Source: Sphingopyxis italica (lineage in GTDB: Bacteria > Pseudomonadota > Alphaproteobacteria > Sphingomonadales > Sphingomonadaceae). Taken from it: a DNA stretch of 64,000 bases. Numbering within the stretch: position 1 is the first letter of the stretch; each line of letters begins with the position of its first letter. The DNA lies in NCBI RefSeq assembly GCF_011926545.1, contig NZ_JAATIT010000001.1, forward strand, positions 777,969 through 841,968, written 5' to 3'. Positions 1 to 9,392 of this stretch are shown in pieces. The notes under the pieces were generated by a model, which saw only the letters and a program-made list of their open reading frames with translations, had not been told where the DNA came from and did no database searches. The position numbers and the translations under genes are program-made.

Positions 1-1
1 T

Positions 2-454
2 GCGCTCCAGGTCCGCGGACCGTGGGTCGTCGATCGCTATTTCCCCGATATTGAGGGCGCCGGGAGCGATGGCTGGTACGACACCGGGGACATCGGTACG
101 ATCGATCGCTTCGGCTTTCTCCGGCTGACCGACCGCGAGAAAGATGTGATCAAGTCCGGGGGCGAATGGATCAGCTCGATTGATATCGAGAATGCGGCGG
201 TTGGGTACCCCGGCGTCCGGGTCCCGGCGGTCGTTGGCGTATATCATCCAAAATGGGAAGAGCGCCCCCTTCTCGTGATCGAAACGCATGAAGGTCAAGC
301 CGTCACAGCCGACGCAATTCGCGCGCATCTGGAGACGAAGGTTGTTCGTTGGTGGCTGCCGGACGACATCCTGTTCGCGACAGTACCGCTCACTGCAACG
401 GGAAAGATCGACAAAAAGGCCTTACGCGAAGCGTATCGTAACCAACTCGCCTAG
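2..454 (+). CDS. Acyl-CoA ligase (AMP-forming), C-terminal part
   Basis: The last 150 residues of an ANL-superfamily adenylate-forming enzyme; the start lies left of the window. The reading frame is open from base 2 and carries the hinge motif GWYDTGDIG followed by [17 protein letters not shown], the signature joining the large AMP-binding domain to the C-terminal lid, and ends with [15 protein letters not shown], which holds the lid lysine that contacts the acyl-adenylate. Family members activate fatty or aryl acids to CoA thioesters in the cytoplasm. The lid sequence resembles medium/long-chain acyl-CoA ligases, but the substrate-binding half is missing, so the substrate cannot be named. 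A TetR gene follows on the same strand after 167 nt. Confidence 0.88.
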   Translation, partial: ALQVRGPWVVDRYFPDIEGAGSDGWYDTGDIGTIDRFGFLRLTDREKDVIKSGGEWISSIDIENAAVGYPGVRVPAVVGVYHPKWEERPLLVIETHEGQAVTADAIRAHLETKVVRWWLPDDILFATVPLTATGKIDKKALREAYRNQLA

Positions 455-621
455 ATGAGATCACACTGCGTCCATTCCGTGCGAATGGCAGCGATCCTTT
501 CAGGCGGGATAATTTCAGCGGGCCTCGTGAGTCTTGCATAAGCCCGGGCAATCTCGGTCGGGCTGTCCAAGGCAAAGCGCTCTACGCTTGCAGCGCGGTC
601 AAGGTATGGCCAAGATGAGGC

Positions 622-1299
622 ATGGCGTCGACCCAAAAAACCAAAGAACCAGCTTCCGGACGAACAGGGAGGCCCACTCGACAAGCCTCGCAAGCACTTT
701 CGAGGAAAATTCTCCGTGTCGCCCGCGATGTCTTCTTTGCCGACGGATTCGGTCGTTCAACGGCTGAACGGATTGCTGCAAAAGCAGGCATCTCCAAGCG
801 CACGTTGTACGCCCGTTACGGGGACAAAAAGCTGCTTTTCGAAGCGGCAATACTCATGGAAATCGAGGATCGGCTCTCCTTCCTTGAACAGCACGTTCCC
901 GAACATGGCGACGTTCGGCTCGAGCTTGAAGAGCTGTCCGATGAACTGCTATCCTGGATGCTTACCGACATTCACGTCGCGTTGGAACGCGTTGTAATGG
1001 CTGAGGCTGCACGTTTTCCCGCTTTAGCGCGAAACCTTTACGAATTCGGCGTAGGACGCACGACGAGATTGGTGGCAGAGGTCTTGCGCAAAGCCGAGGA
1101 GAGGGGAGAAATCAGGGTGTCAGACGCGAATTTTGCTGCGGAGCAGTTTATCTCCAGCGTCATTTTGTCACCTTTTCGTCGGGCCGCTCTTGGAGTGGGA
1201 GTGACCAGTCACAATGAAACCTCTTCAGCCCGAATGAGGCAAGCTGTCGATCTATTTGTGTACGGCTGCCGCCCCTCCCTGAAGGGGAGCCACCCATAA
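622..1299 (+). CDS. TetR/AcrR-family transcriptional regulator
   Basis: 225-residue TetR-type repressor. The N-terminal 20 residues are basic and polar, followed by the helix-turn-helix TAERIAAKAGISKRTLYARYGDKKLLF (roughly residues 49-75), the most conserved part of the family. The C-terminal ligand domain is alpha-helical and resembles the AefR-like subgroup. It sits between an acyl-CoA ligase fragment (same strand, upstream) and a convergent Mla-type transporter operon, so it could control either; a candidate operator lies upstream of the transporter permease. The effector is unknown. The ATG was chosen because the protein then has a typical family length. Confidence 0.9.
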   Translation: MASTQKTKEPASGRTGRPTRQASQALSRKILRVARDVFFADGFGRSTAERIAAKAGISKRTLYARYGDKKLLFEAAILMEIEDRLSFLEQHVPEHGDVRLELEELSDELLSWMLTDIHVALERVVMAEAARFPALARNLYEFGVGRTTRLVAEVLRKAEERGEIRVSDANFAAEQFISSVILSPFRRAALGVGVTSHNETSSARMRQAVDLFVYGCRPSLKGSHP

Positions 1300-1358
1300 C
1301 ATTCCCGCTTCATCTTGGGCTGGGCCGTTGTCCCGACTAAGTTTCCATTGGCTTCACG

Positions 1359-1970
1359 CTAGTTGATCGCCGCAGCCGTCCAACTCGCGATTTCGTCGGC
1401 CATTTCAAGGCTCGCGCGATCAAAGGCTTCGACGATACTCGAAACGCTATTTGCACTTGCTGACCTATCAAGGACGATGCGCGTGACTGCCAGTGGTTCC
1501 GATTCTTTGGATCGGCTTAGTTCCACTTGCGCGGCGATGCGAATGATCGGGGCCGCGTCGGGCCCCTGGTCGTAATAGGCTGCAAAAGAAGAAAGCCGTG
1601 CGGATAGGACGTAATGATCGGAAGCAACGCTCTGGACAGGGATATATGCGTGATCGATTTTGCGCGCTACGCTTCCGGCAATAGCCTCGCGGATCATCTC
1701 GGGCGCAGGCCTCATCCACCGTGCTTTGGCCAGATACGTGACTTCGCGATTCTCGATCGTGAGGATCCTGTCTCCATCGGCCCCAGGCGGAAGCGTCGGT
1801 CGCGTAATATACACCGGAATCCACTGTCGTGCAATTTCACGCTCCGGTACGGGCGTGCTACTGATCCGGTACAACGTCGATTTGCCGCCAGTTCCCAGAA
1901 TATTCCCGCAACCAGAAAGGCAAATTAGCGCGCCCATCAGCAAAAACATTCTTGCAGAGATCGTTTTCAT
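1359..1970 (-). CDS. ABC-type transport auxiliary lipoprotein (PqiC-like)
   Basis: 203-residue predicted outer-membrane or periplasmic lipoprotein. The N-terminus is a lipoprotein signal with lipobox LSGC (Cys about residue 21), followed by an ABC-transporter auxiliary domain of the PqiC type (TLYRISS... with a predicted beta-rich core). In Mla/MCE-type systems such lipoproteins accompany the MlaD-like subunit. Its start overlaps the stop of the upstream mlaD-like gene by 4 nt (ATGA), so it is the last gene of a four-gene operon transcribed right to left. Assignment to the family is from sequence character and context. Confidence 0.8.
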   Translation of the reverse strand: MKTISARMFLLMGALICLSGCGNILGTGGKSTLYRISSTPVPEREIARQWIPVYITRPTLPPGADGDRILTIENREVTYLAKARWMRPAPEMIREAIAGSVARKIDHAYIPVQSVASDHYVLSARLSSFAAYYDQGPDAAPIIRIAAQVELSRSKESEPLAVTRIVLDRSASANSVSSIVEAFDRASLEMADEIASWTAAAIN

Positions 1971-2875
1971 TGGGGGAGCTTCCTTTCACGAGGGGTCCGT
2001 CGTAGCTGGCCGGCGAGCTGCTCGATTTCCTGCGCCGCGCTATCGAGCGATTTCAAAGTTGCAGCAATCCCGGAGCCGTCGGGCGCCGCCAATCCACTCG
2101 CGGCGTCATCAAGCCTGTGAATGACCACCCTCGCCTCGGCGATCCCCTCTCGAAGATCTCGAGCGGCTGCCGAGACATCGGCAAACGTCTTGCGACCGTC
2201 GCCATCGATCGCCGTGCGCGCCGATGCGGCCGCGGCCTCGATATCGGCCGCCGCCCGGTCCAGGCGTGCAAACGCTTGTTCAGCCTTGCTGAACATTCCG
2301 CGACTAGATCGCAATTCCGCCGTGGTAGCTGTTACATTCGCAATAGCAGCCGAAACATTTTCGATATTCTCGTCGGACAAGGTCCGGTTGACCCTTTCCA
2401 GGGCCTGCGAAGCATCCGCCAACAATGCGCCACCTCCATCCATCAGGGATTGTAGCGAACTTTTTTCCGCCTTAATCACTGGGAGCGCTTCCTTGGAAAC
2501 CTCCTTCAACAACGGCTTAGAGGGCGTCCCCGCACTGATCTGGATGTAGCTTCCGCCGGTTATGCCTTGCGACTCCGTCGCGGCGGTAGAATCGACGCGC
2601 ACAGGCGTATCCTCGCGCAGGCGCACTCCTGCAAGCACCCTGTTTGGATTTCTGGGATCAAGACTAATACGCGTGATTTCTCCCACCGGAATTCCGTTGA
2701 ACTGCACCTCGCCTCCCTCGCTCAGCCCGCGGACAGGACCATCGAAAATGATCCGATACTCGTCGAAATCACGCGCGAATTGGGATTGACCGAGCCAGAG
2801 GATGAAGCCGAAAGCCGCCGCTAGCAGAGCCAGCGTCAGGCCCCCAATCAGACCGTAGTTCGCGTCGCGTTCCAT
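1967..2875 (-). CDS. mlaD: MlaD/MCE-family phospholipid-transport substrate-binding protein
   Basis: 302-residue inner-membrane-anchored protein. After a short cytoplasmic start (MERDANYGLIGG) there is one transmembrane helix (LTLALLAAAFGFILWLG), then the MCE domain (FDGPVRGLSEGGEVQFNGIPVGEITRI), then a long alpha-helical, coiled-coil-prone C-terminal region rich in Ala, Glu and Arg. MCE proteins form rings that guide lipids between membranes. A longer frame exists upstream, but the ATG used here overlaps the ATPase stop by 1 nt (TAATG) and begins directly at the conserved N-terminus. The long helical tail is unlike short E. coli MlaD and is closer to PqiB/LetB or larger MCE proteins. Confidence 0.88.
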   Translation of the reverse strand: MERDANYGLIGGLTLALLAAAFGFILWLGQSQFARDFDEYRIIFDGPVRGLSEGGEVQFNGIPVGEITRISLDPRNPNRVLAGVRLREDTPVRVDSTAATESQGITGGSYIQISAGTPSKPLLKEVSKEALPVIKAEKSSLQSLMDGGGALLADASQALERVNRTLSDENIENVSAAIANVTATTAELRSSRGMFSKAEQAFARLDRAAADIEAAAASARTAIDGDGRKTFADVSAAARDLREGIAEARVVIHRLDDAASGLAAPDGSGIAATLKSLDSAAQEIEQLAGQLRRTPRERKLPQ

Positions 2876-3642
2876 TAGCGGTTCCTTTCCTTGGCGCGCT
2901 CCGCCCGCCCTCCCAAAAACGCCCTGATCCAAGGATGGTCAGACCTCTCAAGTTCCGCGATTGGCGAAACCTCGACAATTTTCTGATCCGCAACCACGGC
3001 CACGCGGTCGCTGATGGAATACAGGCTGTCGAGATCATGGGTCACCATCACGACAGTAAGCCCCAGCGTGTCGCTCAGCGTCCGTATCAGCTGGTCAAAT
3101 TCCGCGGCTGCGATCGGGTCGAGGCCCGAAGTGGGTTCGTCAAGGAACAGCAATTCTGGATCGAGCGCCAAGGCCCTCGCTACGCTTACACGTTTTCGCA
3201 TTCCGCCTGAAAGTTCAGCGGGCATTTGCCGGCCCACCTCGGCATCGAGTCCGACAAGGCCGATTTTCATCAGAGCCACGGCCTCGAGCCACGGCTCTCT
3301 AAGACGGGTATGTTCGATGAGAGGAGCCTCGACATTTTCTTGCACACTAAGAGAAGAAAAAAGCGCGCCATTTTGAAACATGACGCCAATTCGGTGATTA
3401 ATTTCCGTACGATCAAAGCGACTCCCAATTTTTTTCTGAAAGATTTCGATTGTCCCATGGCTAGGCGCAATCAGGCCCAAAATGGTGTTCATCAGGACGG
3501 ATTTTCCACTACCGGACCCTCCGACGACACCAAGAATCTCGCCACGATGGACTTCTAGGTTCAAATCCTGGTGGATAATGTGATCGCCAAATCGGGTTTT
3601 AAGATTCTCCACCCGAATAACGACGTCCGGATCGCAAATCAT
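2875..3642 (-). CDS. mlaF: Mla-type ABC transporter ATP-binding protein
   Basis: 255-residue ABC ATPase that would power phospholipid movement through the adjacent permease. Walker A is GGSGSGKS (near residue 41), the signature is LSGGMRKRVSVARAL, and Walker B is ELLFLDEPTSGLDP, followed by the H-loop VMVTHDLDS. The GMRKR form of the signature is typical of MlaF/MCE-associated ATPases. It overlaps the permease stop by 4 nt and its stop overlaps the mlaD start, indicating translational coupling within one operon. Confidence 0.93.
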   Translation of the reverse strand: MICDPDVVIRVENLKTRFGDHIIHQDLNLEVHRGEILGVVGGSGSGKSVLMNTILGLIAPSHGTIEIFQKKIGSRFDRTEINHRIGVMFQNGALFSSLSVQENVEAPLIEHTRLREPWLEAVALMKIGLVGLDAEVGRQMPAELSGGMRKRVSVARALALDPELLFLDEPTSGLDPIAAAEFDQLIRTLSDTLGLTVVMVTHDLDSLYSISDRVAVVADQKIVEVSPIAELERSDHPWIRAFLGGRAERAKERNR

Positions 3643-4739
3643 ATTTCGAGCACGTTGAAGAGAATTGCAAAGGCGGCATCCAGAAGGATGATTGCGAATA
3701 GCGCTTGGACAACGGCGACGGTCACCCGCCCGCCCAGATCCTCAACATCTCCGCGTACCGAAAGGCCGTGGCGACATCCGGCAAGCGCAATCACAATGGC
3801 CAGCACCGGTACTTTTGCCATTCCAACCCAGAAGTGTCGGATATCGACCGCAGCCGAGAGTCGTTCGGCGAAATATGTCGGGCTCACGTCGAGTATGCCC
3901 CAGCTGACGACAAGCCCGCCGGCCAACCCAGCCAGCATGGCAACAATCGCCAGGAGGGGCATAATTACAAGCAATGCCAATACGCGTGGCACAACCAGCG
4001 CGTCGAACAGGTCGATGCCCATCACCTTCATTGCCTGCGTCTCTTGATTCATTCGCATTGCGCCGATCTGGGCCGCGAAAGTGGAAGCGGACCGACCGGC
4101 AAGTAGTATCGCGGGAATGAGGACGCCGAACTCGCGGAGGACGGATATGCCAACCAGTTCGACGACCAGTTCCGATGCACCCAATGTCTTGAGCAGATCG
4201 CTTCCTATGAGAGCCACTACTGCGCCGATAAAGAATGTCATGATCGCTATGAGTGGCAGCGCATCGAAGCCGGCCTTCTGAATTGACGACGCCAGTGCGA
4301 TCAGTCGCATCCTTTTGGGATGTGCAAGAGATTTCATGAGCGCCACCTCAAGTTGCCCGAGAAATCGAGCGCTTGCGCCGATTTCCTGGACAGCTCGATA
4401 AACTTTTTGGCCAAGACGCACGTGAAATGGGGGAGTTTTGATAGACGGGACATCGCGGTCGGCCATGGCCGAGCCCACCAGCGCGAACAGATCAGCAAGA
4501 TTGGCGGGCAGGTCTGCGGTAAATGCCGCATTGGGTGCGAGAGTCAGGATGGCGAGCGCGCCTGCGCTGTCTATCCTTCCCAGGTTTCCGAAGTCGCTTG
4601 AGAAGGAGAGGTTCGAGGGACTCAGAACATGCCCGGAAAGGCCTGCGATCGAAATCGCTGTCCAGTCACCTTCAACGACCAACGTTGAAATGCCATCTCC
4701 TTCGCGAACGAAGATGTTCGGTGCTGTGCGCGCATTCAT
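3639..4739 (-). CDS. mlaE: MlaE-family permease with N-terminal STAS-like region
   Basis: 366-residue inner-membrane permease. The C-terminal ~260 residues match MlaE permeases (LALASSIQKAGFDALPLIAIMTF, then VVELVGISVLREFGVLIPAILLAGRSASTFAAQIGAM, then MNQETQAMKVMGID). The first ~120 residues (LVVEGDWTAISIAGL... IDSAGALAIL) resemble a STAS domain fused in front of the permease, as in many alphaproteobacterial MCE operons. The ATG chosen gives MNARTAP; a further in-frame ATG 114 nt upstream (position 4853) would add 38 residues but has no visible ribosome-binding site. First gene of the four-gene operon. Confidence 0.88.
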   Translation of the reverse strand: MNARTAPNIFVREGDGISTLVVEGDWTAISIAGLSGHVLSPSNLSFSSDFGNLGRIDSAGALAILTLAPNAAFTADLPANLADLFALVGSAMADRDVPSIKTPPFHVRLGQKVYRAVQEIGASARFLGQLEVALMKSLAHPKRMRLIALASSIQKAGFDALPLIAIMTFFIGAVVALIGSDLLKTLGASELVVELVGISVLREFGVLIPAILLAGRSASTFAAQIGAMRMNQETQAMKVMGIDLFDALVVPRVLALLVIMPLLAIVAMLAGLAGGLVVSWGILDVSPTYFAERLSAAVDIRHFWVGMAKVPVLAIVIALAGCRHGLSVRGDVEDLGGRVTVAVVQALFAIILLDAAFAILFNVLEI

Positions 4740-5094
4740 CGCAGCAAGTCTCCAACCGGTGTCGGGAGAGCGGATCGCCCGTGGCAACTTCCTCTCCCAT
4801 AGCCCGTCGTCGAGCGGATCATGCCAGCAAGCGGGACCACTGACCCCACACATTTAACCATGCCGATCCACACATCGCGCCTTGCCTCAATGACATTATG
4901 TAGACGTCAGCGTAGCGTTATATCAGGTCGCTTGCAAGGAGTATGCTGCGCACAAATCGGCCGACAGATCGTTTGAATAAGCACAGGATACTCTTGCTAA
5001 GGTTAGATAAAATTGTCAGGTGAAATCCCTATGAGATTCTTTCTGAACCGATATCGCACCTTGGAGTTTATATTAACAACACTCGTAGGTGACA
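4740..5094. other. Intergenic region upstream of the Mla operon
   Basis: Non-coding stretch between the permease start and the 3' end of the efflux outer-membrane factor gene, both on the minus strand. It should hold the Mla operon promoter. It contains an imperfect inverted repeat beginning TGAC and ending GTCA (listed separately) and AT-rich sequence near 4995-5095. I see no RNA gene and no convincing terminator for the Mla-side or efflux transcripts. Confidence 0.4.
4891..4909. promoter_or_regulatory. Candidate operator, imperfect inverted repeat
   Basis: TGACATTATGTAGACGTCA: outer arms TGAC/GTCA are exact, and the inner arm positions differ mostly by transitions. The length and symmetry suit a TetR-family dimer, and a TetR gene (622-1299) flanks the other end of the operon. 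Short palindromes arise by chance; no promoter elements were confirmed beside it. Confidence 0.2.
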
Positions 5095-6558
5095 TTAAAT
5101 CTTTGCTTGCATTTGCCATCCCAGGCCGAGTGATTTTTGCAGGGCGATCCATGACAGCGTGAGCGCCGCCTTTCCCCGGACGAGGTCGGTTGCCGCCTGC
5201 TCCTGTTTGCGAAGCGTGCGATTTAGGTCAGCGCGCGAGATCACTCCGCCGGCAAATCGTTGTCGATCAAGATCGGCTGCGCCATCTGCCTGGGACTTGA
5301 TCTGCGCGAACGCCACCAGGGCAGAGCGCTGCTGGCCAAAGCGCGACAACGCGCGCTCGGCGTCCTGAAGTGCAGAAAGCACTGTCTGTCGATAGTTGGC
5401 AACCGCCTCGGCACGGGCGGCGCTCGCCTGATCGACCGAGGCATCGACCCTTCCGAAATCGAGGAAGTTCCACTGCAGCTGCGGAATAGCGAGAATTGAC
5501 GGGTTGCTCACATCAAAGAGATCGTCTGGCGACGTTCCGCCAAGTCCCAAGATTCCCATGAATGACAGCTTCGGAAATCGTGCGGCCTCCGCAACACCGA
5601 TCCGAGCCGTTGCTGCCGCCAGGCTGCGTTCGGCCGCGCGGATGTCGGGCCGACGTGCGACAAGGTTTGAGGGGTCGCCCACCGCGACCTGTTCCGGCGG
5701 GAGGGGAACATCGAAGATCTGTTTCAGCGCTTCGTCCGTTGTCCCTGGGATCTGCCCAGCTAAAATGGCAAGCGCATCGAGCAATACCGCCGTGTCAGCT
5801 TCGGCCTCGGCGAGCTGAGACTTGAGCAACTCGAGCTCGGCATTTGCATTGCCGAGAGGGAACAGGGGCAAAACGCCTTGCTGATACCGTTGATAGGTTA
5901 GCGAGAGGATTTGATGCTGCAACTCGCACTCGGTTCGGTACGCTTTGGCTCGAAACTGGGCCTCGCGCAGGTTGACATAGGCATTGGCGACTTCGGCGGT
6001 CAGCTGGACCTTGGCATCCTCCACATTGGCAACCGCTGCCGCTGCCTGAGCGTTGCCGGCCTCGATCCGTCGCTGCGTTCCTCCTGCGAAATCCAGCTCC
6101 CAGTTAGCGTTGAGCCCGAGATTGTAGACACTGAGGCTATCATCCGCCTGTCCCTGCGGACTAACAGGCGCGCTCGCCGAAGGCGGGGCACTGTTCTGAA
6201 TATCAAGGCCCGGCAAGCGGCCCTGAATAGCCGTCGCCTGGGTTCCAAGCGTCGGAAATCTTCCGGCCTTCTCCTGTCTCACGGATGCCCGCGCCTGCGC
6301 GATCCGCGCTTGCGCAGCCTGAAGCGAAGGATTGTCCGATAACGCGGCCTCGATAAGCCTGTTCAATTCCGGATCGTTCAAAAGGAGCCACCAATCTGCC
6401 AGCTCGGGCTCGGCATCGCTGACGTTACCGCCGGCACGGACAAAGCCGTCATTTCGGTTCGCCGAGAATACTTCTGGAGGCCCGGCGTAGTCTGGGCCCG
6501 CGACACAACCGGCCAGCAGAAACGAGGCGAGAAGCGATATTACAGATTTTTTTATCAT
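5095..6558 (-). CDS. Efflux outer-membrane factor lipoprotein (NodT/OprM family)
   Basis: 487-residue TolC-like channel of the RND/MFS efflux outer-membrane lipoprotein family. The signal peptide ends in lipobox LLAGC (Cys about residue 18), followed by VAGPDYAGPP, the typical start of this family. The two repeated outer-membrane-factor halves are visible: an early WWLLLNDPELNRLIEAAL / NPSLQAAQARIAQARA section and a later RPDIRAAERSLAAATARIGVAEAARFPKLS section. It would form the exit duct for the EmrAB-like pump just upstream, from which it is separated by 7 nt. A start 30 nt upstream is possible but would precede the signal peptide with a polar stretch. Confidence 0.92.
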   Translation of the reverse strand: MIKKSVISLLASFLLAGCVAGPDYAGPPEVFSANRNDGFVRAGGNVSDAEPELADWWLLLNDPELNRLIEAALSDNPSLQAAQARIAQARASVRQEKAGRFPTLGTQATAIQGRLPGLDIQNSAPPSASAPVSPQGQADDSLSVYNLGLNANWELDFAGGTQRRIEAGNAQAAAAVANVEDAKVQLTAEVANAYVNLREAQFRAKAYRTECELQHQILSLTYQRYQQGVLPLFPLGNANAELELLKSQLAEAEADTAVLLDALAILAGQIPGTTDEALKQIFDVPLPPEQVAVGDPSNLVARRPDIRAAERSLAAATARIGVAEAARFPKLSFMGILGLGGTSPDDLFDVSNPSILAIPQLQWNFLDFGRVDASVDQASAARAEAVANYRQTVLSALQDAERALSRFGQQRSALVAFAQIKSQADGAADLDRQRFAGGVISRADLNRTLRKQEQAATDLVRGKAALTLSWIALQKSLGLGWQMQAKI

Positions 6559-6565
6559 ATCAGGC

Positions 6566-8137
6566 TCAGTGCATCGAAAGGGAAACATTCCTGGGAAGCG
6601 GCTTCAAAAAGATGACCAAAGGAACGGTCATCAAGGTTAGGACGCCCATCGCCAAGAACACATCATTGTAGGTCATTACGAACGCGTCCCGCTGGATGGT
6701 CCGGCCTAGCATCGACATGGCACCCTCCATCCCGCCGAAGCTTTTCGCGAGTTCATCAAGATAAATCTGGAGCGAAACACTGTTGGCATTCAGCGTTTCT
6801 TCCATGCGCCGGCTATGGTGCCAGATCCGCTGGTCCTGAAACGAAGCCAGTCCGGCCAAAGCGAAAGATCCTCCGAGATTTCGAGCGGCGTTAAAAATAC
6901 CGGAGGCATCGCCAGCATCTGTATTTGCCACTGAGGCTACGGTAGCCTGGTTCAGGAACATCATGGACAGAATCATGCCAACACCCCGAATAAGCTGGCT
7001 TTCGATGAATACGGCGCCCCCGGATTCCGCGGTGAGGCTTATGCTGACGAAACAGCTGGCCGCCATCAGAAGCATTGCGACTCCGACGGCAATGCGGATG
7101 TGGAGCCTACGGATCATTAAGGGCAGGATCGGCATAAGCACAAAGGCCGGAATACCCATCCAAAATATAACGAGCCCGGTTTGAAAAGCGTTATAATCCG
7201 ATATGATCGCAAGAAATTGGGGAATGACGTAGGTCGAACCATACATCACCATTCCCAAGGCGAGAGCCATCACCGCAACGCTTCCGAATTGGCGATTGAG
7301 AAGGAGGCGGAGTTTCAGGACGGGCTTGGACGCATTCAGCTGCCCGTAGATCAGTGAAGCGAAACCGATGACGGCAATGAGGGCCAGCCAGCGAATAAGA
7401 GCGGATTCAAACCATTCCTCGCGATGCCCCTCCTCAAGCAACACAGTCAAAGCGCCCAACCCCAGAATCAGGCCGGCAATGCCCGCCCAATCAGCATCGG
7501 TCAGATACTCCCACTTCGGCTCTTCGTGAGGAAGCCCGACGAATAGCAGCAGCAGCAGCACAGCGCAGATTGGAACATTGACAAAGAAGGCATAGTGCCA
7601 GCTCAAATTTTCGGTCAGCCAGCCACCGATCAGCGGCCCCATGACCGGACCCAGAATCACTGTCATGCCGAACAGCGCCATGCCGATCGGCTGTTGATGG
7701 GGCGGCAATCTTTTCGCCACGATGGTCATCGCAGTCGGTATCAGCGCACCACCCATGAAACCCTGACCCGTGCGACCGATGATCATGGTCGTGAGGTCGG
7801 TCGCCATACCGCAAAGAATTGAAAAGCCGGTGAACGCGGAAACCGCAATGATGAGCAGATTTCGCAGTCCAAAAAGGCGTTCAAGCCAGGCGCTAAGCGG
7901 AATTACCACGATTTCGGCTACGAGAAATGCGGTGGCAATCCAGGTTCCCTCGGTGCCGCTGGCTCCGATTTCGCCCTGGATCACCGGAAGCGCGGAATTG
8001 ACGATAGAGATATCGAGTGTTGCGAGCATGGCGCCAAGTGCGCCCGCTGCGACCGCTATCCACGCGGTGATATCGGCATTCCGCCTGTCTGCAGTCGGAG
8101 TACCAGAGGCGCTGTTCGATGCCAACTCGGCGGTCAT
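6566..8137 (-). CDS. emrB: EmrB-like MFS multidrug efflux transporter (DHA2)
   Basis: 523-residue inner-membrane transporter with about 14 hydrophobic segments, as expected for the DHA2 drug:H+ antiporter family. Motif LATLDISIVNSALPVIQGEIGASGTEGTWIATAFLVAEIVVIPLSAWL is the DHA2/EmrB N-terminal signature, and GRTGQGFMGGALIPTAM is the conserved loop motif. It overlaps the upstream membrane fusion gene by 4 nt and is followed by the outer-membrane factor, giving a complete tripartite pump. Substrates are unknown; hydrophobic drugs, solvents or fatty acids are usual for the family. Confidence 0.93.
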   Translation of the reverse strand: MTAELASNSASGTPTADRRNADITAWIAVAAGALGAMLATLDISIVNSALPVIQGEIGASGTEGTWIATAFLVAEIVVIPLSAWLERLFGLRNLLIIAVSAFTGFSILCGMATDLTTMIIGRTGQGFMGGALIPTAMTIVAKRLPPHQQPIGMALFGMTVILGPVMGPLIGGWLTENLSWHYAFFVNVPICAVLLLLLFVGLPHEEPKWEYLTDADWAGIAGLILGLGALTVLLEEGHREEWFESALIRWLALIAVIGFASLIYGQLNASKPVLKLRLLLNRQFGSVAVMALALGMVMYGSTYVIPQFLAIISDYNAFQTGLVIFWMGIPAFVLMPILPLMIRRLHIRIAVGVAMLLMAASCFVSISLTAESGGAVFIESQLIRGVGMILSMMFLNQATVASVANTDAGDASGIFNAARNLGGSFALAGLASFQDQRIWHHSRRMEETLNANSVSLQIYLDELAKSFGGMEGAMSMLGRTIQRDAFVMTYNDVFLAMGVLTLMTVPLVIFLKPLPRNVSLSMH

Positions 8138-9261
8138 TTGTCGGTACTCGAGATCTCTTTCAGCTCTCCGGCAGCATTTCGCGTGTCGACAACTGCCACA
8201 ACCGACATGCCCGGGACGAGCAGACGACGCACTTTGGGCGAGGCTATTATCGCGATACGAACCGTTATCCGCTGAACAATCTTGGTGAAATTCCCTGTGG
8301 CGTTTTCGGGCGGCAGGATTGAAAATTCTGCTCCGGTTCCGGGGGAGATGCTCTCAACGCGTCCGGCAATCTCAAAGTCGGGAAGTGCGTCGACCTCGAG
8401 CTTGACCGGTTGCCCCGCCCGCAAAAGGCCGACCTGCGTCTCCTTGAAATTAGCGATGACGTAGATTTCGTTTACCGGAACCACCGTCATCAATCGCTGG
8501 CCGGGCTGAACGAATTGGCCGACCCTTACTGTTAGATCGCCAACGCGACCTCCCTTGCTGGCTCGCAGCAGGGTCGATGTGACATCTAGGTCGGCCGCTT
8601 CCAGCTGCGCGCGGGCCGCGTCAGCTTGGGCTTCGGTCTGGTCGATCTGTTTGAACAAGGTGGCCCTCCGACCGTTGGCGGCAGAGACTGCTGCCTGGGC
8701 AGCAACAAAGTCGGCGTGCGCTTGCTGCGCCTGTGTCTCATATTGTTGAAGCTTTTCTCGCGGCTCCGCACCGGTCGCGGCGAGGGGGCGATACCTCGCT
8801 ACCTGCTCATTGGCGAGGTCGAGCGCCGCGCGCTTGGCGGCGAGTTGGGCCCGCGCCTGTCGAATCGCTGAGTCCTGTTCGGTTACTTGCGAGCGGATTG
8901 TGTCGGCGCCGGCCAGCGTCGCCGCAATCTGCGCACGCGCCTGTTGCGCCTGGGCTCTATAATCTCGCACATCCAGTTGCACGAGCGCCTCGCCGGGACT
9001 GACCCACCCGTTCTCAGAGACGAGCACCGCGTCCACGTATCCGGCCACTTTTGATGAAACCACAACGCTGTCGGCCGCGACATAGGCGTTGTCGGTCGAC
9101 TGCATGTACTGCCCATAGGTGACATGCCTGTAATACCACCAACCACCTGCAATCAGCGCAGCAGTGATGGCTATGATGAGGATGAGGCGAAATTTGGGTT
9201 GCGATTTCAGGCTGGATGCGGGCGCGCGATCCTGTTCCCGCTCATTTGGTTCGTCGGTCAT
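8134..9261 (-). CDS. emrA: EmrA/HlyD-family membrane fusion protein
   Basis: 375-residue periplasmic adaptor. After a short polar N-terminus there is one membrane anchor (FRLILIIAITAALIAGGWWYY), then the lipoyl/barrel start STDNAYVAADSVVVSSKVAGYVDAVLVSENGWVSPGEALVQLD, a long alpha-helical hairpin rich in Ala/Gln/Arg, and the returning beta-barrel GQFVQPGQRLMTVVP. An ATG 27 nt upstream (9288) also exists; the start used here has an AGAGG ribosome-binding site 6 nt upstream. First gene of the efflux operon, divergent from the MarR gene. Confidence 0.92.
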   Translation of the reverse strand: MTDEPNEREQDRAPASSLKSQPKFRLILIIAITAALIAGGWWYYRHVTYGQYMQSTDNAYVAADSVVVSSKVAGYVDAVLVSENGWVSPGEALVQLDVRDYRAQAQQARAQIAATLAGADTIRSQVTEQDSAIRQARAQLAAKRAALDLANEQVARYRPLAATGAEPREKLQQYETQAQQAHADFVAAQAAVSAANGRRATLFKQIDQTEAQADAARAQLEAADLDVTSTLLRASKGGRVGDLTVRVGQFVQPGQRLMTVVPVNEIYVIANFKETQVGLLRAGQPVKLEVDALPDFEIAGRVESISPGTGAEFSILPPENATGNFTKIVQRITVRIAIIASPKVRRLLVPGMSVVAVVDTRNAAGELKEISSTDK

Positions 9262-9331
9262 CTGCCTCTTTCGAAGGATTTTGGACATGTGCTAAGTCGC
9301 TTCATGGCGTGGCGTAGACCGTTCCATCCAG

Positions 9332-9351
9332 TTAGTAAAATCGTTTAGTAA
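9332..9351. promoter_or_regulatory. Direct TTAGTAA repeats in emrA-marR intergenic region
   Basis: Two copies of TTAGTAA (9332-9338 and 9345-9351), one and a bit helical turns apart, lie in the short space between the divergent efflux operon and the MarR gene. MarR proteins usually bind such shared regions and repress both sides. The repeats are direct rather than inverted, so this is a weak operator prediction. Confidence 0.25.
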
Positions 9352-9392
9352 TTTGCGTTTTGGCATTCCCACGAAACGGACTAGGCAGCGGT